Of a stretch of DNA of 25,802 nt, positions 1 to 9,741 are shown piece after piece (position 1 is the stretch's first letter; every line of letters starts with the position of its first letter). A program made the position numbers and the translations under genes. A model generated the notes under the pieces. The model ran no database searches. It was not told the origin of the DNA and saw only the letters and a list, made by a program, of their open reading frames with translations. Origin of the DNA: Neolecta irregularis DAH-3. Taxonomy: Eukaryota > Ascomycota > Neolectomycetes > Neolectales > Neolectaceae. Location of the stretch: assembly GCA_001929475.1 (NCBI GenBank), contig LXFE01003800.1, positions 142 to 25,943 on the forward strand, read 5' to 3'.

Positions 1-37
1 TCCACATCAGCGCTCAACCTAAGGTTGCGTGCTGACA
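1..37 (-). mobile_element. Terminus of a copia-like LTR, cut by window edge
   Basis: Read on the minus strand, the first 37 bases begin TGTCAGCACGCAACC and form an imperfect inverted repeat (TCAGCGC...GTGCTGA with an AACCTTAGGTT core). They match the start of the LTR-like element at 22037 with about four mismatches and one indel over 36 bases, in the opposite orientation. I infer the first bases of an LTR whose body lies to the left of the window. Confidence 0.5.
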
Positions 38-746
38 TTACCCCTCGATTATTTCGATGGCAGTTAGTACAATGATAATTTCTTGAGAGAGCTGATATAG
101 CTAGTAGCGACGGGTGAATATATTGTCGGATAAGGTTTATGAAGATTATTTTGAACCAGGAGGCTAATAGAGACAGAACATACCAGACCTCCTAGGTCTG
201 GCAGTGACTTTTGATGACGATACAATGTTGCCTATACTGACCTTTTGTTTCTGGATATTGTACACATTCTGGGTATTGGGAGGAACTGCAGTATCACCTT
301 GCAATACCTTTTACAAACAAAAGGTGGGATTTCCCTCCTCCACCGTTGCTTTGGGTTCCTATGTAATAGGTCTCTTCCCCTACCACACTCATTAGGGTGG
401 GGTGGCAGAGTTTGTTTATCCGCACTTGATAGCAGACTGGAATATCTATTGCAACTCAAACTTTTGCTGCGACATGGATTAAATAATGTACATCCTGCCT
501 ACCCTATTCCTTTGTTTAGGCTAATCTACTTCTAGCAATATTATCACCAGCTGACTCACAGAGTCTCAACCTGTCTCACTCAACCTCGATCTGTCTAAGA
601 CTTGCAGTTTAGGATTTACCCGAAAAAGTATTTTAGGTTATATTTCGCAAAGTTATTTTTCTTAAACTTGATGGAGTCCTGCATTCGAGTCGCAACAAAA
701 GTCTCCACGAATTATACACCACACGCAGCATACAACAACTCACATA
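38..746. other. Intergenic, no gene seen; contains a short hairpin
   Basis: No convincing exon chain is visible; the short open frames overlap each other and lack recognisable protein features. A perfect 8-base stem with a CCT loop (CCAGACCT / AGGTCTGG) lies at 183-201. From about 540 to 746 the sequence is recognisably shared with the regions upstream of the two related copies near 8600-8830 and 9612-9740, so the promoter region was duplicated together with the secreted-protein gene at 747. Confidence 0.6.
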
Positions 747-1963
747 ATGTTACCAAAGCACTTCTTCATCATCGGACTTTATACTTTTCTATGTTCAGCA
801 ATAGAGCTCGGGGGTTTCAAAGACGTTACAGGTGAGTTGAAACACTCTCAGGTTTTCTACAGAGGAATGTCCGCGAACTTTGACCTTCCGAAAAACATGG
901 AGGAGTCTGAAGGAATAAATATGTGTGCTAAAGCATGCCTTGACGCCAGATATTTGTGCAAAGTGTTCATAGTAACCTCTTTCCCTCAAAATCTCAAGGT
1001 TTGCATGATGTTTACGATTCCGGCGTCACAATTAATCCCTGTAACTATGGGCACTGCTGGATCGTCGGTAATATTCGAGTAAGTGCTTGCGACCAATGGT
1101 AAAATTTCTTATATTCTAGGACTGTTGAACCAGAGCCAGTTGAACCTGTTATTGAGAGATTCTTTTATAATTATAAAATGCCAGAAAGAGATTGGGCCAA
1201 CAGACTTGTTAATGGGTATAGCCTAGCATGGGAACCTCTACCTGAATCTTTCCCGCATGTGATAAGAGCTTGCAAAACTGCCATGTATAGTGAACCAGTA
1301 ATCGCAATCGATTTCAAGAAATGGAGTTCTGTGGGGGATATTTCCGTGTCTCGGAGACCAATTACCGAACTTGAGGCATTTCTTGACAAGAAGATTTTGG
1401 AGGGTGTCGAATTTTGGGAAAAATTCACGGAATTTCAAACTTCAGAATCCTTTGCCACAACTTTGTTGACTTTTCTCGATATCTTTTGTCCGCATATTCG
1501 TCGAGGTACAACAACTATTTACGATCCAATCGAAAAGTTGCTTTTCATTGATAACGAGGATATTCACATACTCGTCGCTTCATTCGGGCATCGGGATTAT
1601 GCGATAGTACGAGACCAGCCGCCAAGGTCCAAACAAGGTTCAAAAGTTTTGGATAACAAAGCTGTGGAGCTCTTTCAAAAAGCAATGAAACTGACCAGCA
1701 CGCAGTATTCCGGGAACCTTGTGTACAATACAGAAAGTCAAGCTATCCGGGTGTTGATCCACGTTCTACAGTCACTCATTGAACCTGAGGGTTCAATTCG
1801 TTTTCCTGGCCCATCTGGGTTTAAATTCTATCAAGACCTTGTAACAGCTGTACTCTCCCGCATTTATGGAAAAAAGTACGAAAGATCTCGAATATTTTCA
1901 GGGTTGAACACGAGATTGCAATCGAAAGACTTTGCAGACATTCCAGTGTCATTCCAGAAATAA
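747..1963 (+). CDS. Secreted protein with apple/PAN-like cysteine motif (family copy 1, intact)
   Basis: Two exons, 747-1078 and 1120-1963, join across a 41-base intron (gtaagt...attctag) to give 391 residues. The first ~20 residues are a clear signal peptide (MLPKHFFIIGLYTFLCSA), so the product should be exported. Residues 60-86 hold C-x3-C-x6-C-x14-C with a CKVF element, resembling an apple/PAN fold, known in other proteins for protein or glycan binding. The ~270-residue second exon matches no family I recognise; it is mostly charged and amphipathic, with only two cysteines. Two broken relatives lie at 8834 and 9742, so this is a locally duplicated, fast-changing family. A candidate effector or other secreted lineage-specific protein is a reasonable inference, but function is unknown. 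The start is the first ATG, conserved in all three copies. Confidence 0.85.
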
Positions 1964-2989
1964 TTCTTTGATGTAGTTTATGAAAGATCAGATATACCAG
2001 TCGTTTTGTAACAGATTGTTATTTATCTTGAAATTTAGTGTTTTTCCAGTAGACGACGTTTCAATTTGAAAGTAGATTTCTGGACAGAAAATCCAAGTTA
2101 CCATCGTTTCTGAGATCATCGGTGGGTACATGATTCCAGGGAAACCGTTAGCAAACGTACCATTTCGCGTCCTCTATTCAAATGCTGTTAGCCAAGCCCT
2201 TGATCTGGCTGGTTACTTCAAATCTGGTTATTACCTGTAGCTTTTGTGTCATGTCCAAGTGACTAACTCTTTAGGAAAATTCCAGAATGGTCAATGCTGC
2301 TATCAATGCTTTACGGTATAATTCTAGGATTACGATGATTCGGTTATCGCGGATAGCCACACACAAAAGTCGAACACTCTAGACGACGCCTGGGAAGTGC
2401 ACTTTTGAAACAGCCACTGATGGCGCATGAGCAAGATGTTCAAAGGAGCTTTGATGAATGGAAGATGCTCTGACACTAGCACTGGGATGGAATGCAAACG
2501 TCGAAAGAGAATTTCCAGTGCAGTACAGCATTGACGAAGCCAAACCTAATGCGGGTAGTGCACTGCTCATCATTCGAATTCTTAAAGTGCGTATCATGTG
2601 TTGCCATATAGTCTAAGCTAGGCTAATGTTGCGAGTTTACTATTGAGCCCAACATTTCTTGTTAAACTGGGGTATGTGAGGGTTACTTGCTTCACAGAAG
2701 AAAGATTTTCCTATTTTTCGCTCTTTGTAGTAATCAATAATATAGTATGCTTCATCCAGCGATCTTTGTTTAAAGATTTCGACGATGAAGAAAACAATTG
2801 CTTTTAGTCACTTGTTAACTGTCCAATATCCACTGACCCGTTGTTCAGATAGCAATCGCTGGATCCGGATCTAAATGACGGATTTGGTGAAAATATTTGA
2901 AAAAGGAAAATGAATGACGCCATATTCGCCGCTGCCAAATTTCAAAATCCAATAAAGGACGCCACCATTCAGCCTTCAGCCGAAAATTT
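1964..2989. other. Intergenic, no gene seen
   Basis: About 1 kb between the secreted protein and the transporter. The first ~130 bases include 3' flanking sequence shared with copy 3 (1961-2015 resembles 11047-11100), so the duplicated unit extends past the stop codon. The rest has no exon chain; the minus-strand open frame at 2379-2597 shows no recognisable protein features. Confidence 0.6.
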
Positions 2990-4334
2990 ATGCAACACGA
3001 TCATCCGCCGGTCACCGAACTGGCCCTCCCGGTTTTCGAGAGTGTCCTTCAAGTAGTATTCATCGCCTTTGCCGGCTACTTGTCAGCACGGGCGAACCTT
3101 TTAAATAAAGACTTGCAAAAGGTACCTGGTGGTTCATGTTCTGCGGTGGCTAAGTTCCAAGAACCTAGGAAATCTTAATCTCAACTTGTTCACACCATGT
3201 CTCGTCTTCATTAAAATCGCATCTACTCTGACCTTTGAGAAACTTGGTGGTTTGTGGATGATTCTCTTCATTTTCGCCTTCCAGTCAATCACTTTTTTTG
3301 CCGTAGCAAAAGTCTCTTCGCGGCTTTTTCATCTCTCGGAAGCGGAGGAAAAGTTCGCCATAGCATGTAGCGTATTTCAAAATGTACGAGAGTTGTATTG
3401 GAGGATCGGGACTGATGGTTAGAGCAATTCATACCCGATCGCACTCATTACGACGCTCGCGTATTCGATGCACGGTTTAGAATGGGATGACATTCCTAAC
3501 GATAGCCAGAGTCAAATCGCATCTCGGGGAATTTTATATCTCGTAATTTACAGTCAGTTAGGAATGATCGTGCGCTGGTCGTACGGCTTCAAATATCTTC
3601 TTGCGGCACCAGCTATTGAAGAACATAATGTCCCGATCCTGCCTATAATCGACAGCGGTCGTCAATCGTTCGATTCGGAAATCTCCTTGAAATCTGACAC
3701 TGAAGAGTTCACCTCTCGTCGGGTTGGTCAAAGACATTGGATCAAACTGTTTGGTTCGGCTGTTTTGGAACTAATGAATCCGCCGTTATGGAGCATGATT
3801 ATCGCATTTATAGTTGCTAGTGTCCCCATATTGAAGAATCTCTTCTTCGACAAGTCTTCGTTTGTTAATATGACTCTCACAAGGGCAATTGAAAGTGGAT
3901 CTAACGTAGCGATTCCGCTTATTGTGGTTGTTCTCGGAGCAAAGTAATATTCTATTTATTTGCTAGTCGAAGCTAATTCAAGCCTCTATATTCCAAAGTC
4001 TGACATCCAGACGACGTCTTCAAAGAAGCTTGCATGGTCGTCAATCATGTGCAGAATGCTAATCTCCCCGCTTCTTCTCTGCCCAGTGCTTGCTCTAGCT
4101 GCTCGATACCTTCCGATATCTGTTCTAGATGATCCGATATTTATACTTGTTAGTTTTTTATTGATTGGAAGTCCTACGGCGATTACCCTGAGTCAGATTT
4201 GTCAGATCAACGGGGTCTTTGAAGATGTGATGAGTCAGGTTCTTTGGTGGAGTTATGGCGTATTTGTGATTCCTTCGTCGATTTTGTTGGTTCTTGCGGG
4301 AATGGAGACGATTAGGTGGGCTTCGAGTGCCTAA
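2990..4334 (+). CDS. Auxin efflux carrier (AEC/PIN-like) family membrane transporter
   Basis: Four exons (2990-3121, 3162-3383, 3423-3943, 3983-4334) separated by introns of 40, 39 and 39 bases give a 408-residue protein, the usual size for fungal AEC proteins. Family landmarks are the N-terminal FAGYLSARANLLNKDLQK stretch, the NLNLFTPCLVF helix, SNSYPIALITTLAYS, and the C-terminal IPLIVVVLGANL and SPTAITLSQICQ segments. Hydrophobic helices are grouped at both ends around a hydrophilic central loop (about residues 190-240), as in this superfamily. In plants related proteins export auxin; fungal members sit in the plasma or ER membrane and their substrates are mostly unknown. The splice into exon 4 was chosen because only the acceptor at 3982 restores the conserved GAN-L without a stop. 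A decayed copy of the 3' end follows at 4615. Confidence 0.92.
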
Positions 4335-4614
4335 AAGGGTTCAACATCTATAAAACATCTTTTCATTGAATATCCATTTTTATATTGAATAGACCCTCAG
4401 ACTTACTTGATCTGAGCTCGATATGGAGTAGGAGTGTGCAACAGATTTTCCCAAATGCCAGGTCGCGGGCTGATGATCAATCTGGGTATAAAGTAGATTC
4501 ATTCTAAAGGAGAAGTAGTGCAAGTGATGGTGAAAATAGCACGGTGCGGTCGATGTGGGCCAGCAAGTAGTATCTGAGATATGGCCCCTTTAGGCCAACA
4601 GTGGTCCTAGATGG

Positions 4615-5098
4615 TCCAATATTTAGTTGTTGGTGATTGCAAGTCCTCCGGCGACTACGCTAAGCCAGATTTGTCATATCAGCGGTGTCTTGGAAGATGT
4701 GATGAGTCAGGCAGGTTCTTTGGTGGAGCGATGGCGTATTTGTAATTTGTGGCCATCCCACATGCACAGTTCCAATATGACGTAAGTGGCAAGAAGTTTC
4801 CACCAGATACGTAAGTGTGGAGGCGGACAGAAGTAGGAAGAGTGCACATTTTCGTCGATTTTGGGTTCTCGCGAGAATGCAGACGATTAGGTACTAAAAA
4901 GGGTTAAAAAATATACAACTTCTTTTGATGCATTTTTGAATATGCATTTCTCTTGAATAAATAGTCAGGTTGACTGGATTTGAGCTCGATAAGCAGTCAG
5001 AGGACAATTTCCCTCAAAGCCATGCAGGGAGGGCATAAACCGGATGATGAATATGGATGTAAGACAGGGTTCATTTCAAAGGAAAGGCTAGGCACTCG
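4615..5098 (+). pseudogene. Decayed tandem copy of the transporter 3' end and 3' flank
   Basis: Sequence from 4615 repeats the last exon of the AEC gene (4135-4270; shared tracts such as GAAGATGTGATGAGTCAG), then, after about 110 unrelated bases (4750-4855), resumes with the gene's final codons and its 3' flank (4277-4525 matches about 4857-5098). Reading frames are broken and no upstream exons are present. I infer an old partial tandem duplication with a later insertion. Confidence 0.8.
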
Positions 5099-5627
5099 AT
5101 GATTGGGTAGACTAAACCATCTGTTTCAATTCGTGACTGCAGCGGGAGAATATTTTCTCGACCCGGTTCCCATCTGTGAAGGGCCAGTCTCAAATATTCT
5201 GAAGAAAATCCTACGCGATGATAACGTTGACCGGTTTGACGGTAATGTGCAGGTCTTGCCGCATACGGAAATGTTACGGAGAGCATTATTTCCATCTGCG
5301 GAGTCGATCGCTACATGCAATCATTTCGTCGAGTTCGTGTCTCACATAGCGAACAAAGAATCAGCAACATAGTCTGGATAGATATTGAATTTTCTTCAAA
5401 TTGTGTTCCAAAAGTCTACCTACAAACAGAAGCAAAAAGCGGCCGCTAATGGGAGTTTTAGGGTCGAGCAATTTGAAATTGTTGTTATTGGAAGTTGATG
5501 CGGCAAGAGTCATCCTTGTATTTTGAAAAAGGTAGAGAAAGAAGAGAAGAAAACGAAAGCGAAGAGAAGAAAAGAAAGAAAAGAGAAGAAAAACAATTAA
5601 TTATATAAAGAACTTGGTTGTTAAACC
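5099..5627. other. Intergenic with an unassigned open frame and a purine tract
   Basis: An open frame of ~89 codons runs to 5372 on the plus strand but has no ATG near its start and no recognisable domain; it may be a gene fragment. At 5527-5595 there is an almost pure A/G tract, just beyond the 3' end of the minus-strand gene at 5628. Confidence 0.5.
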
Positions 5628-6219
5628 TTAAAACAATCCAATGAGTTTCACTGCGGACTTGACAACAAACAACCCGGTTGTAAGGATTGCGTCAATGGGA
5701 ACTCCACTGAGAAGTCCCTCAAGGAATCTCTTCTCAAGGTACCCATCCTCAGTATAGCCCTCTGCCCGGACTTCTGCAAGAGTCTCCTCCTCGAGCTGTC
5801 GGGCACCCTCCTCACCAATTTTGGCTACTAGTAGAGGTCGTATCTCTGTATCGTAGAAGTCTTCTTGCTGATGGAGAATATCAGTAGCAGCCTCCGCATC
5901 GCCATCATCGACGGCCTTTTTCAATTGTTTTGCGGCATCCACGCCTAGAAGGGTAAGGGGCATACTTCATAGGTGATACAAACCTTTTTCAAGCATGGCA
6001 GCATTTTCTCCGCCAACCTTCGCCAGCTTGGTTAATTCTTTTACTACAGCGTCCTCCATAGCTGGCTGGGTCAGCGCACTCAAAAAAAGGGTGAGCACCA
6101 TCAACTTTTGCAACGGCGGCAGCAGGAGCCGGGGGTAGTGCTTGCGGACTGGCCAATGGCATAGCTGCAACCAACATGCTGCTAGCAGAAGCAAAGAGTA
6201 TGACTTGGTGGAATTGCAT
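5628..6219 (-). CDS. Small secreted protein, lineage-specific, no cysteine in the mature part
   Basis: Three exons on the minus strand (6219-6106, 6065-5984, 5944-5628) with introns of 40 and 39 bases give 170 residues. The start MQFHQVILFASASSMLVAAM is a typical signal peptide, followed by a Pro/Ala-rich stretch ending about residue 38. The remainder is acidic and helical (KQLKKAVDDGDAEAATD, EEGARQLEEETLAEV) and ends in a hydrophobic tail (TTGLFVVKSAVKLIGLF). No cysteine is present. I recognise no family. Exon 1's donor is a weak gttgat, chosen because it keeps the frame and gives a 40-base intron; the second junction is strong. The gene lies 251 bases downstream of UBP6 on the same strand. 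It may be a secreted or surface protein; an effector role is only a possibility. Confidence 0.75.
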
Positions 6220-6470
6220 AGTAAGATAGGAGTAGTGGAGGAGCGACCTCGCAGTTTTCATCCCGGCTTTATAGCAGAGCTGCTGCGCATGCGATCGAGC
6301 CAAAAGCAGTCTTTTGCGTTTGCCGGATGGGGTGCAGAGTTTGGAGTGGGGAGTTTGCAGTTGCCGCTTCCGGATCTCCGCAATCAGAAACTAGCCTGAA
6401 GCGGAAGCGCCACAGGCCGGATTAGGTGCGCCACCCTTCCAATATTCAATCTCCGCTATGCTGACAAAGA

Positions 6471-8100
6471 CTATTCATTTGCTTCTTTGCCACGATACAG
6501 CAAGACATACGCTCCATCGCTCTCACCACCACCCATCAGCTCCTCGATCTTGGATTCCGGGACCGTCGAGACTTTGTCATCATTGAACTTCCACCATTCA
6601 CCTGTACATCAGCAATTAAATACATGTAGAACAGGTACCACTCGCATCTGTCTTCTTGCACCATGCTATATAATGACCCCCGTTGGCACTCGCCCCTTGA
6701 TGAGTGATGATCCCTATCAAATCATACGAGGCTGTGATACACTCGCCTCTGGTCTTATCAATCACCTTCGAGTCGTTGTCTGCGGTGTTTTCTGTTTTGG
6801 ACTTGGCAGAACCAGAAGTATCACATATTTTCGACCCCTCGACTCCTTTTCCCGATACTTCAGCCGTTCCATCGAGATATTTCCTTCTCTTTCGCTCGTG
6901 TTCTGCTTCTTCCCGCTTCCGCTCAGTCTCGCGGACACGGTCATGCCCCGGTCCAACGCGCTTTTGCAGTTCCGCAGTCAGGAATTCAAACGTGTCCAAT
7001 ACGAACGGAAATTTTACTTTCTTCATAATCTTGGCTTTTTTGTTAATATCGCGCCGCCAGAAAAATCTGACAAAATGTACCGTCAGGTATTTTGGAAGTC
7101 TGCAGATTTTGGAAGTTCTTTGATATACGACTTCGCGGTTTAAAGTCGCAGAATGTTTACTAATTGATTCCACAAGAGATTTTTTAATGCCCGAAGAGAG
7201 ATATGACGTCTCCTTATCGATATGACAGTCGAGTTTATGGAATTTTTCCGTCGAGACGATAGACTCTTCAGCTTCGGCGTTGCTGAGGGTTGACGAAAGT
7301 TCTCCAGTCATATAGTCCTCTACAAAATTCACCTTTCCCCGCATCGAAGATAATATTTGTGACCAGACTTCCTCCGCGTCTTGTTGCTCATAATGACCCG
7401 CGCTATTTCTCTGGGCAAATTGGGGGAACGCAGTTCGCAGATAGGTAATCAGGCTGATCGGTGGAATCGCGCGTGTGGTTTGAGACAATTGGTTAAAAAT
7501 CGCGAGAAGGTTGGAAGGAACATCATTTGTCCCTGAATATCTTCTCATTAATCTCTCTTCAAACAGAGAAATACGATTGCAAAGATTCTTGTAGCTCCGG
7601 AATTTGACGAAGACATTGGACGGTCGAGTTTAAGTAGCATGTATTTCCAATATTCACCAAACCAGCGGGAAATTGATTCTGAACAAAGTAAGCCGAAAAC
7701 ATTGTTCTCGTAGAACTCTATACCGTCTTGGCTAGTTCATTTTCTGTCATATCTTCGAGAAACACAATTTTTTCCTTTGGTGCAACGGGAATCTCAGAGG
7801 CGGTTCCCATCACCATCAAGGTCTGCCCTGGTTTAATTGCCACTGTTGATAAATCTGTCTCATCCTACCAGTGATTAAACCCTTTTGAAAGAATATAATA
7901 CCTTCATTTGCGTTCCCTTGATCAAAATTTTCATCCGTTCTGGCTCCACACCAGTTAAACTGAACACTTGCATTTTGAATGTCGTAGGAGATTCCGAGGT
8001 ATCGAGATCGACGTCAAAAATCTTACCGGACCATTTTAATTTGACTGCATTTTAGGATATTACTGGGCCTGGAGAAATAGATACCTGGAATTACCGACAT
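6471..8100 (-). CDS. UBP6: Ubiquitin carboxyl-terminal hydrolase Ubp6/USP14
   Basis: Six exons on the minus strand (8100-8085, 8044-7902, 7864-7724, 7678-7575, 7540-6639, 6601-6471), with introns of 40, 37, 45, 34 and 37 bases, encode 478 residues, close to yeast Ubp6 and human USP14. An N-terminal ubiquitin-like domain (about residues 5-80, with [11 protein letters not shown] and [14 protein letters not shown]) is followed by the USP catalytic domain: NIGNTCYLN with the nucleophile at Cys114, the QQDAEEVW box, and GGHYIAW with catalytic His424, then FNDDKV and the terminal AYVLLYRG. A Lys/Glu/Arg-rich linker follows the DTFEF segment. In the family, the ubiquitin-like domain docks on the proteasome base and the enzyme trims ubiquitin chains from substrates. 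The 34-base intron at 7541-7574 restores a frame that otherwise looks shifted. Confidence 0.94.
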
Positions 8101-8120
8101 AGTGGTGGTTCGAGTTGGCG

Positions 8121-8128
8121 TGACGTCA
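8121..8128. promoter_or_regulatory. Palindromic CRE/ATF-type site TGACGTCA
   Basis: A perfect TGACGTCA lies about 20 bases upstream of the UBP6 start codon. This is the known target of Atf1/CREB-type bZIP factors in fungi. Whether it is used is inference; its position so close to the ATG could also place it in the 5' UTR. Confidence 0.35.
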
Positions 8129-8600
8129 AACACTTTGGGGAACTTGACCACCACCCTCAGCCGCTGTATACTCTTATGGTCCACCTAATTATTTCAGAAA
8201 TACGGTGAATGAAAAGGAAAATCTATTTAGCGTTAAAGCTACTTTAACCGATCGATCATATTTACGGGCTTGCAGACCGCAAGAAGAACAAGCAGAGAGG
8301 AGGCCAACCTCGTCACTGACAAACAAACAGCAACATCCTTGAGACCAGATCAATCTTATTCTCCACAAGAGCTATCAAGATCAATGAGGAGAATCGCGGA
8401 ACGGATGGAGATCCGTAATGGAAGGAGTGAATAGGCAGCCGCGAAGTGCGCCTCAAGCAATTACTATATAGGTAGGTCTTTATCTGGCTAGCAGGGCACT
8501 TTAACAGTGTAAATTGAATATATACGTAATTATCTTCACTCAATGTAAATGCCACACCAACCTAAGGCTACGAATGACCAAAGGAAACCCCTGAACACTC
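8129..8600. other. Intergenic, no gene seen
   Basis: This stretch upstream of UBP6 shows no supported exon. The minus-strand open frame at 8313-8555 lacks an ATG start and recognisable features. From about 8600 onward the sequence resembles the upstream region of the secreted-protein gene at 747. Confidence 0.5.
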
Positions 8601-8833
8601 ACAGGAGATTGACGGATCATTCACCCAGTCTGCCATGACCAGTTGCCTCACAGACACTCAACTCAATCTCCATCCGTCTGAGACTTGTAGTTAAGTGGAA
8701 AGCATAACATTTGATTTACCCGAAGAAGTATTCTAGGGCATGGTGTGCCATATTATTTTCTTCAACTAACGCCTTGAATTCGAGTCGCAACAAAAGTCTC
8801 CACGAATGATCGCAGGGTACACCAATTCATATA

Positions 8834-9177
8834 ATGTTGCCAAAGCTCCTCTTCATCATCGGACTTTAAACTTTTCTATGTTAGGCAATAGAACTTGAGG
8901 GTTTCAAAAACATTAAGACGAATTGAAACATTCTCAAGTTGTCTACCGAGGCAGGTCAGCGCAATTTGGCATTCCTGCAAACATGGACGAGCTCGAAGGA
9001 ATAAACAAGTGTCTAAAGCATGCCTTGATCCAAAATAAGTGTGCAAAATGTTCATAGTAACCTCTTTCCCTCCAAATCCCCTGGTTTGCAGGATGTTTAA
9101 GATTCCGGCGTCACAATTAATTCCTGTAACTATGGGCACTCCTGGATCGTCGGTAATATTCGAGTAAGTGCTTGCGA
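8834..9177 (+). pseudogene. Broken copy 2 of the secreted apple/PAN-like family (exon 1 only)
   Basis: The region from about 8690 matches the upstream region and whole first exon of the gene at 747, including the ATG, the signal-peptide codons and the exon-end splice donor. It is dead: codon 12 of the signal peptide is now TAA, several small indels follow, and the cysteine region is frame-disrupted. Homology stops inside the intron, nine or ten bases after the donor, exactly where telomere-type repeats start, so exon 2 is missing. The last 80 bases of the copy differ from copy 1 at only about three positions, while earlier parts are more diverged, which could reflect patchy gene conversion. 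Confidence 0.9.
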
Positions 9178-9194
9178 TAACCCTAACCCTAACC
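9178..9194. repeat. Short interstitial telomere-type repeat (CCCTAA)n
   Basis: TAACCCTAACCCTAACC, nearly three units of the TTAGGG-type fungal telomere repeat in CCCTAA orientation on the plus strand. It sits exactly at the point where copy 2 of the secreted family loses homology to copy 1. CCCTAA on the plus strand is the orientation of a left chromosome end, so the DNA to its right is the side that would once have been terminal. Confidence 0.85.
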
Positions 9195-9246
9195 TCCTCT
9201 CATATGACATAGGCAAAATCAAGCTAAATGTGTCCTTGGGCAGTAT

Positions 9247-9581
9247 TTAGAGTCCCGTTGAATGATATTCTGCAAGGCTGATATAAGCAATCATTTCTGT
9301 GATTGTGTTTCCTCCGAGCAAATCACGAAGCAGCTTTGGGAGGTTTGAGTCAAGATGATCATGGATGCTGTGGGGTCAGCGGCATTGGGAAGAGGCAAAC
9401 TCTGTATGTGTATGGAGGTGCAGCGCAGCCGGAGCGAAGAAAGGGAAACGCGTGAGGGGGAGCCAAAGAGGGCGTCGATGAGGGCAGAGCCGCCGGGGGA
9501 CAGTGGTCCAGGATGGCAGTGACGGTCTGCGCCACGGAGGAGCGGCACTGTGGCTGTGAGGGTTCTTTGCTCAGCACTCAA
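9247..9581 (-). pseudogene. Kinesin motor-domain-like fragment
   Basis: On the minus strand, from 9354 downward, a frame reads LDSNLPKLLRDLLGGNTITE, which resembles the conserved kinesin motor segment (SKLTRLLxDSLGGNxxT) near the end of the motor domain. It ends at a TAA at 9249-9247. Upstream, in another frame (9581-9360), is a GC-rich stretch containing SALIDALFG, compatible with the preceding motor helix but not proof of it. No complete domain, ATP-binding loop or start is present. I read this as a gene fragment lying between the telomere repeat and copy 3 of the secreted family; base composition is more GC-rich than its surroundings. Confidence 0.5.
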
Positions 9582-9741
9582 GATCTGACGGGCATTCTCC
9601 CGGCTTACCCTCTTGATTTACCCGAAAAAGTATAAGGACATGTTGGGCAAAATTACTTTTCTTCAACTAGTGCTTTGTATTCGAGTCTCAACAAAACTCT
9701 CCACGAATTATACACATCATACACCGTACAACAACTCACAT

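Noticed and set aside
832-862. Possible intron (gtgagt...ctacag) inside exon 1 of the secreted-protein gene
   Set aside because: It would be 31 bases, below the sizes found here, would shift the frame, and the donor is not conserved in copies 2 and 3. The exon reads through without a stop.
5103-5372. 89-codon plus-strand frame as a gene
   Set aside because: No ATG near its start, no splice sites that add one, and no recognisable domain. Kept only as a note in the intergenic entry.
6487-7143. 218-codon plus-strand frame
   Set aside because: It is the antisense of UBP6 exons, whose minus-strand reading has all family motifs.
7541-7680. Apparent frameshift in UBP6 after the catalytic cysteine
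   Set aside because: A 34-base intron at 7541-7574 joins LQESLQ to [10 protein letters not shown] in frame, as expected for the family.
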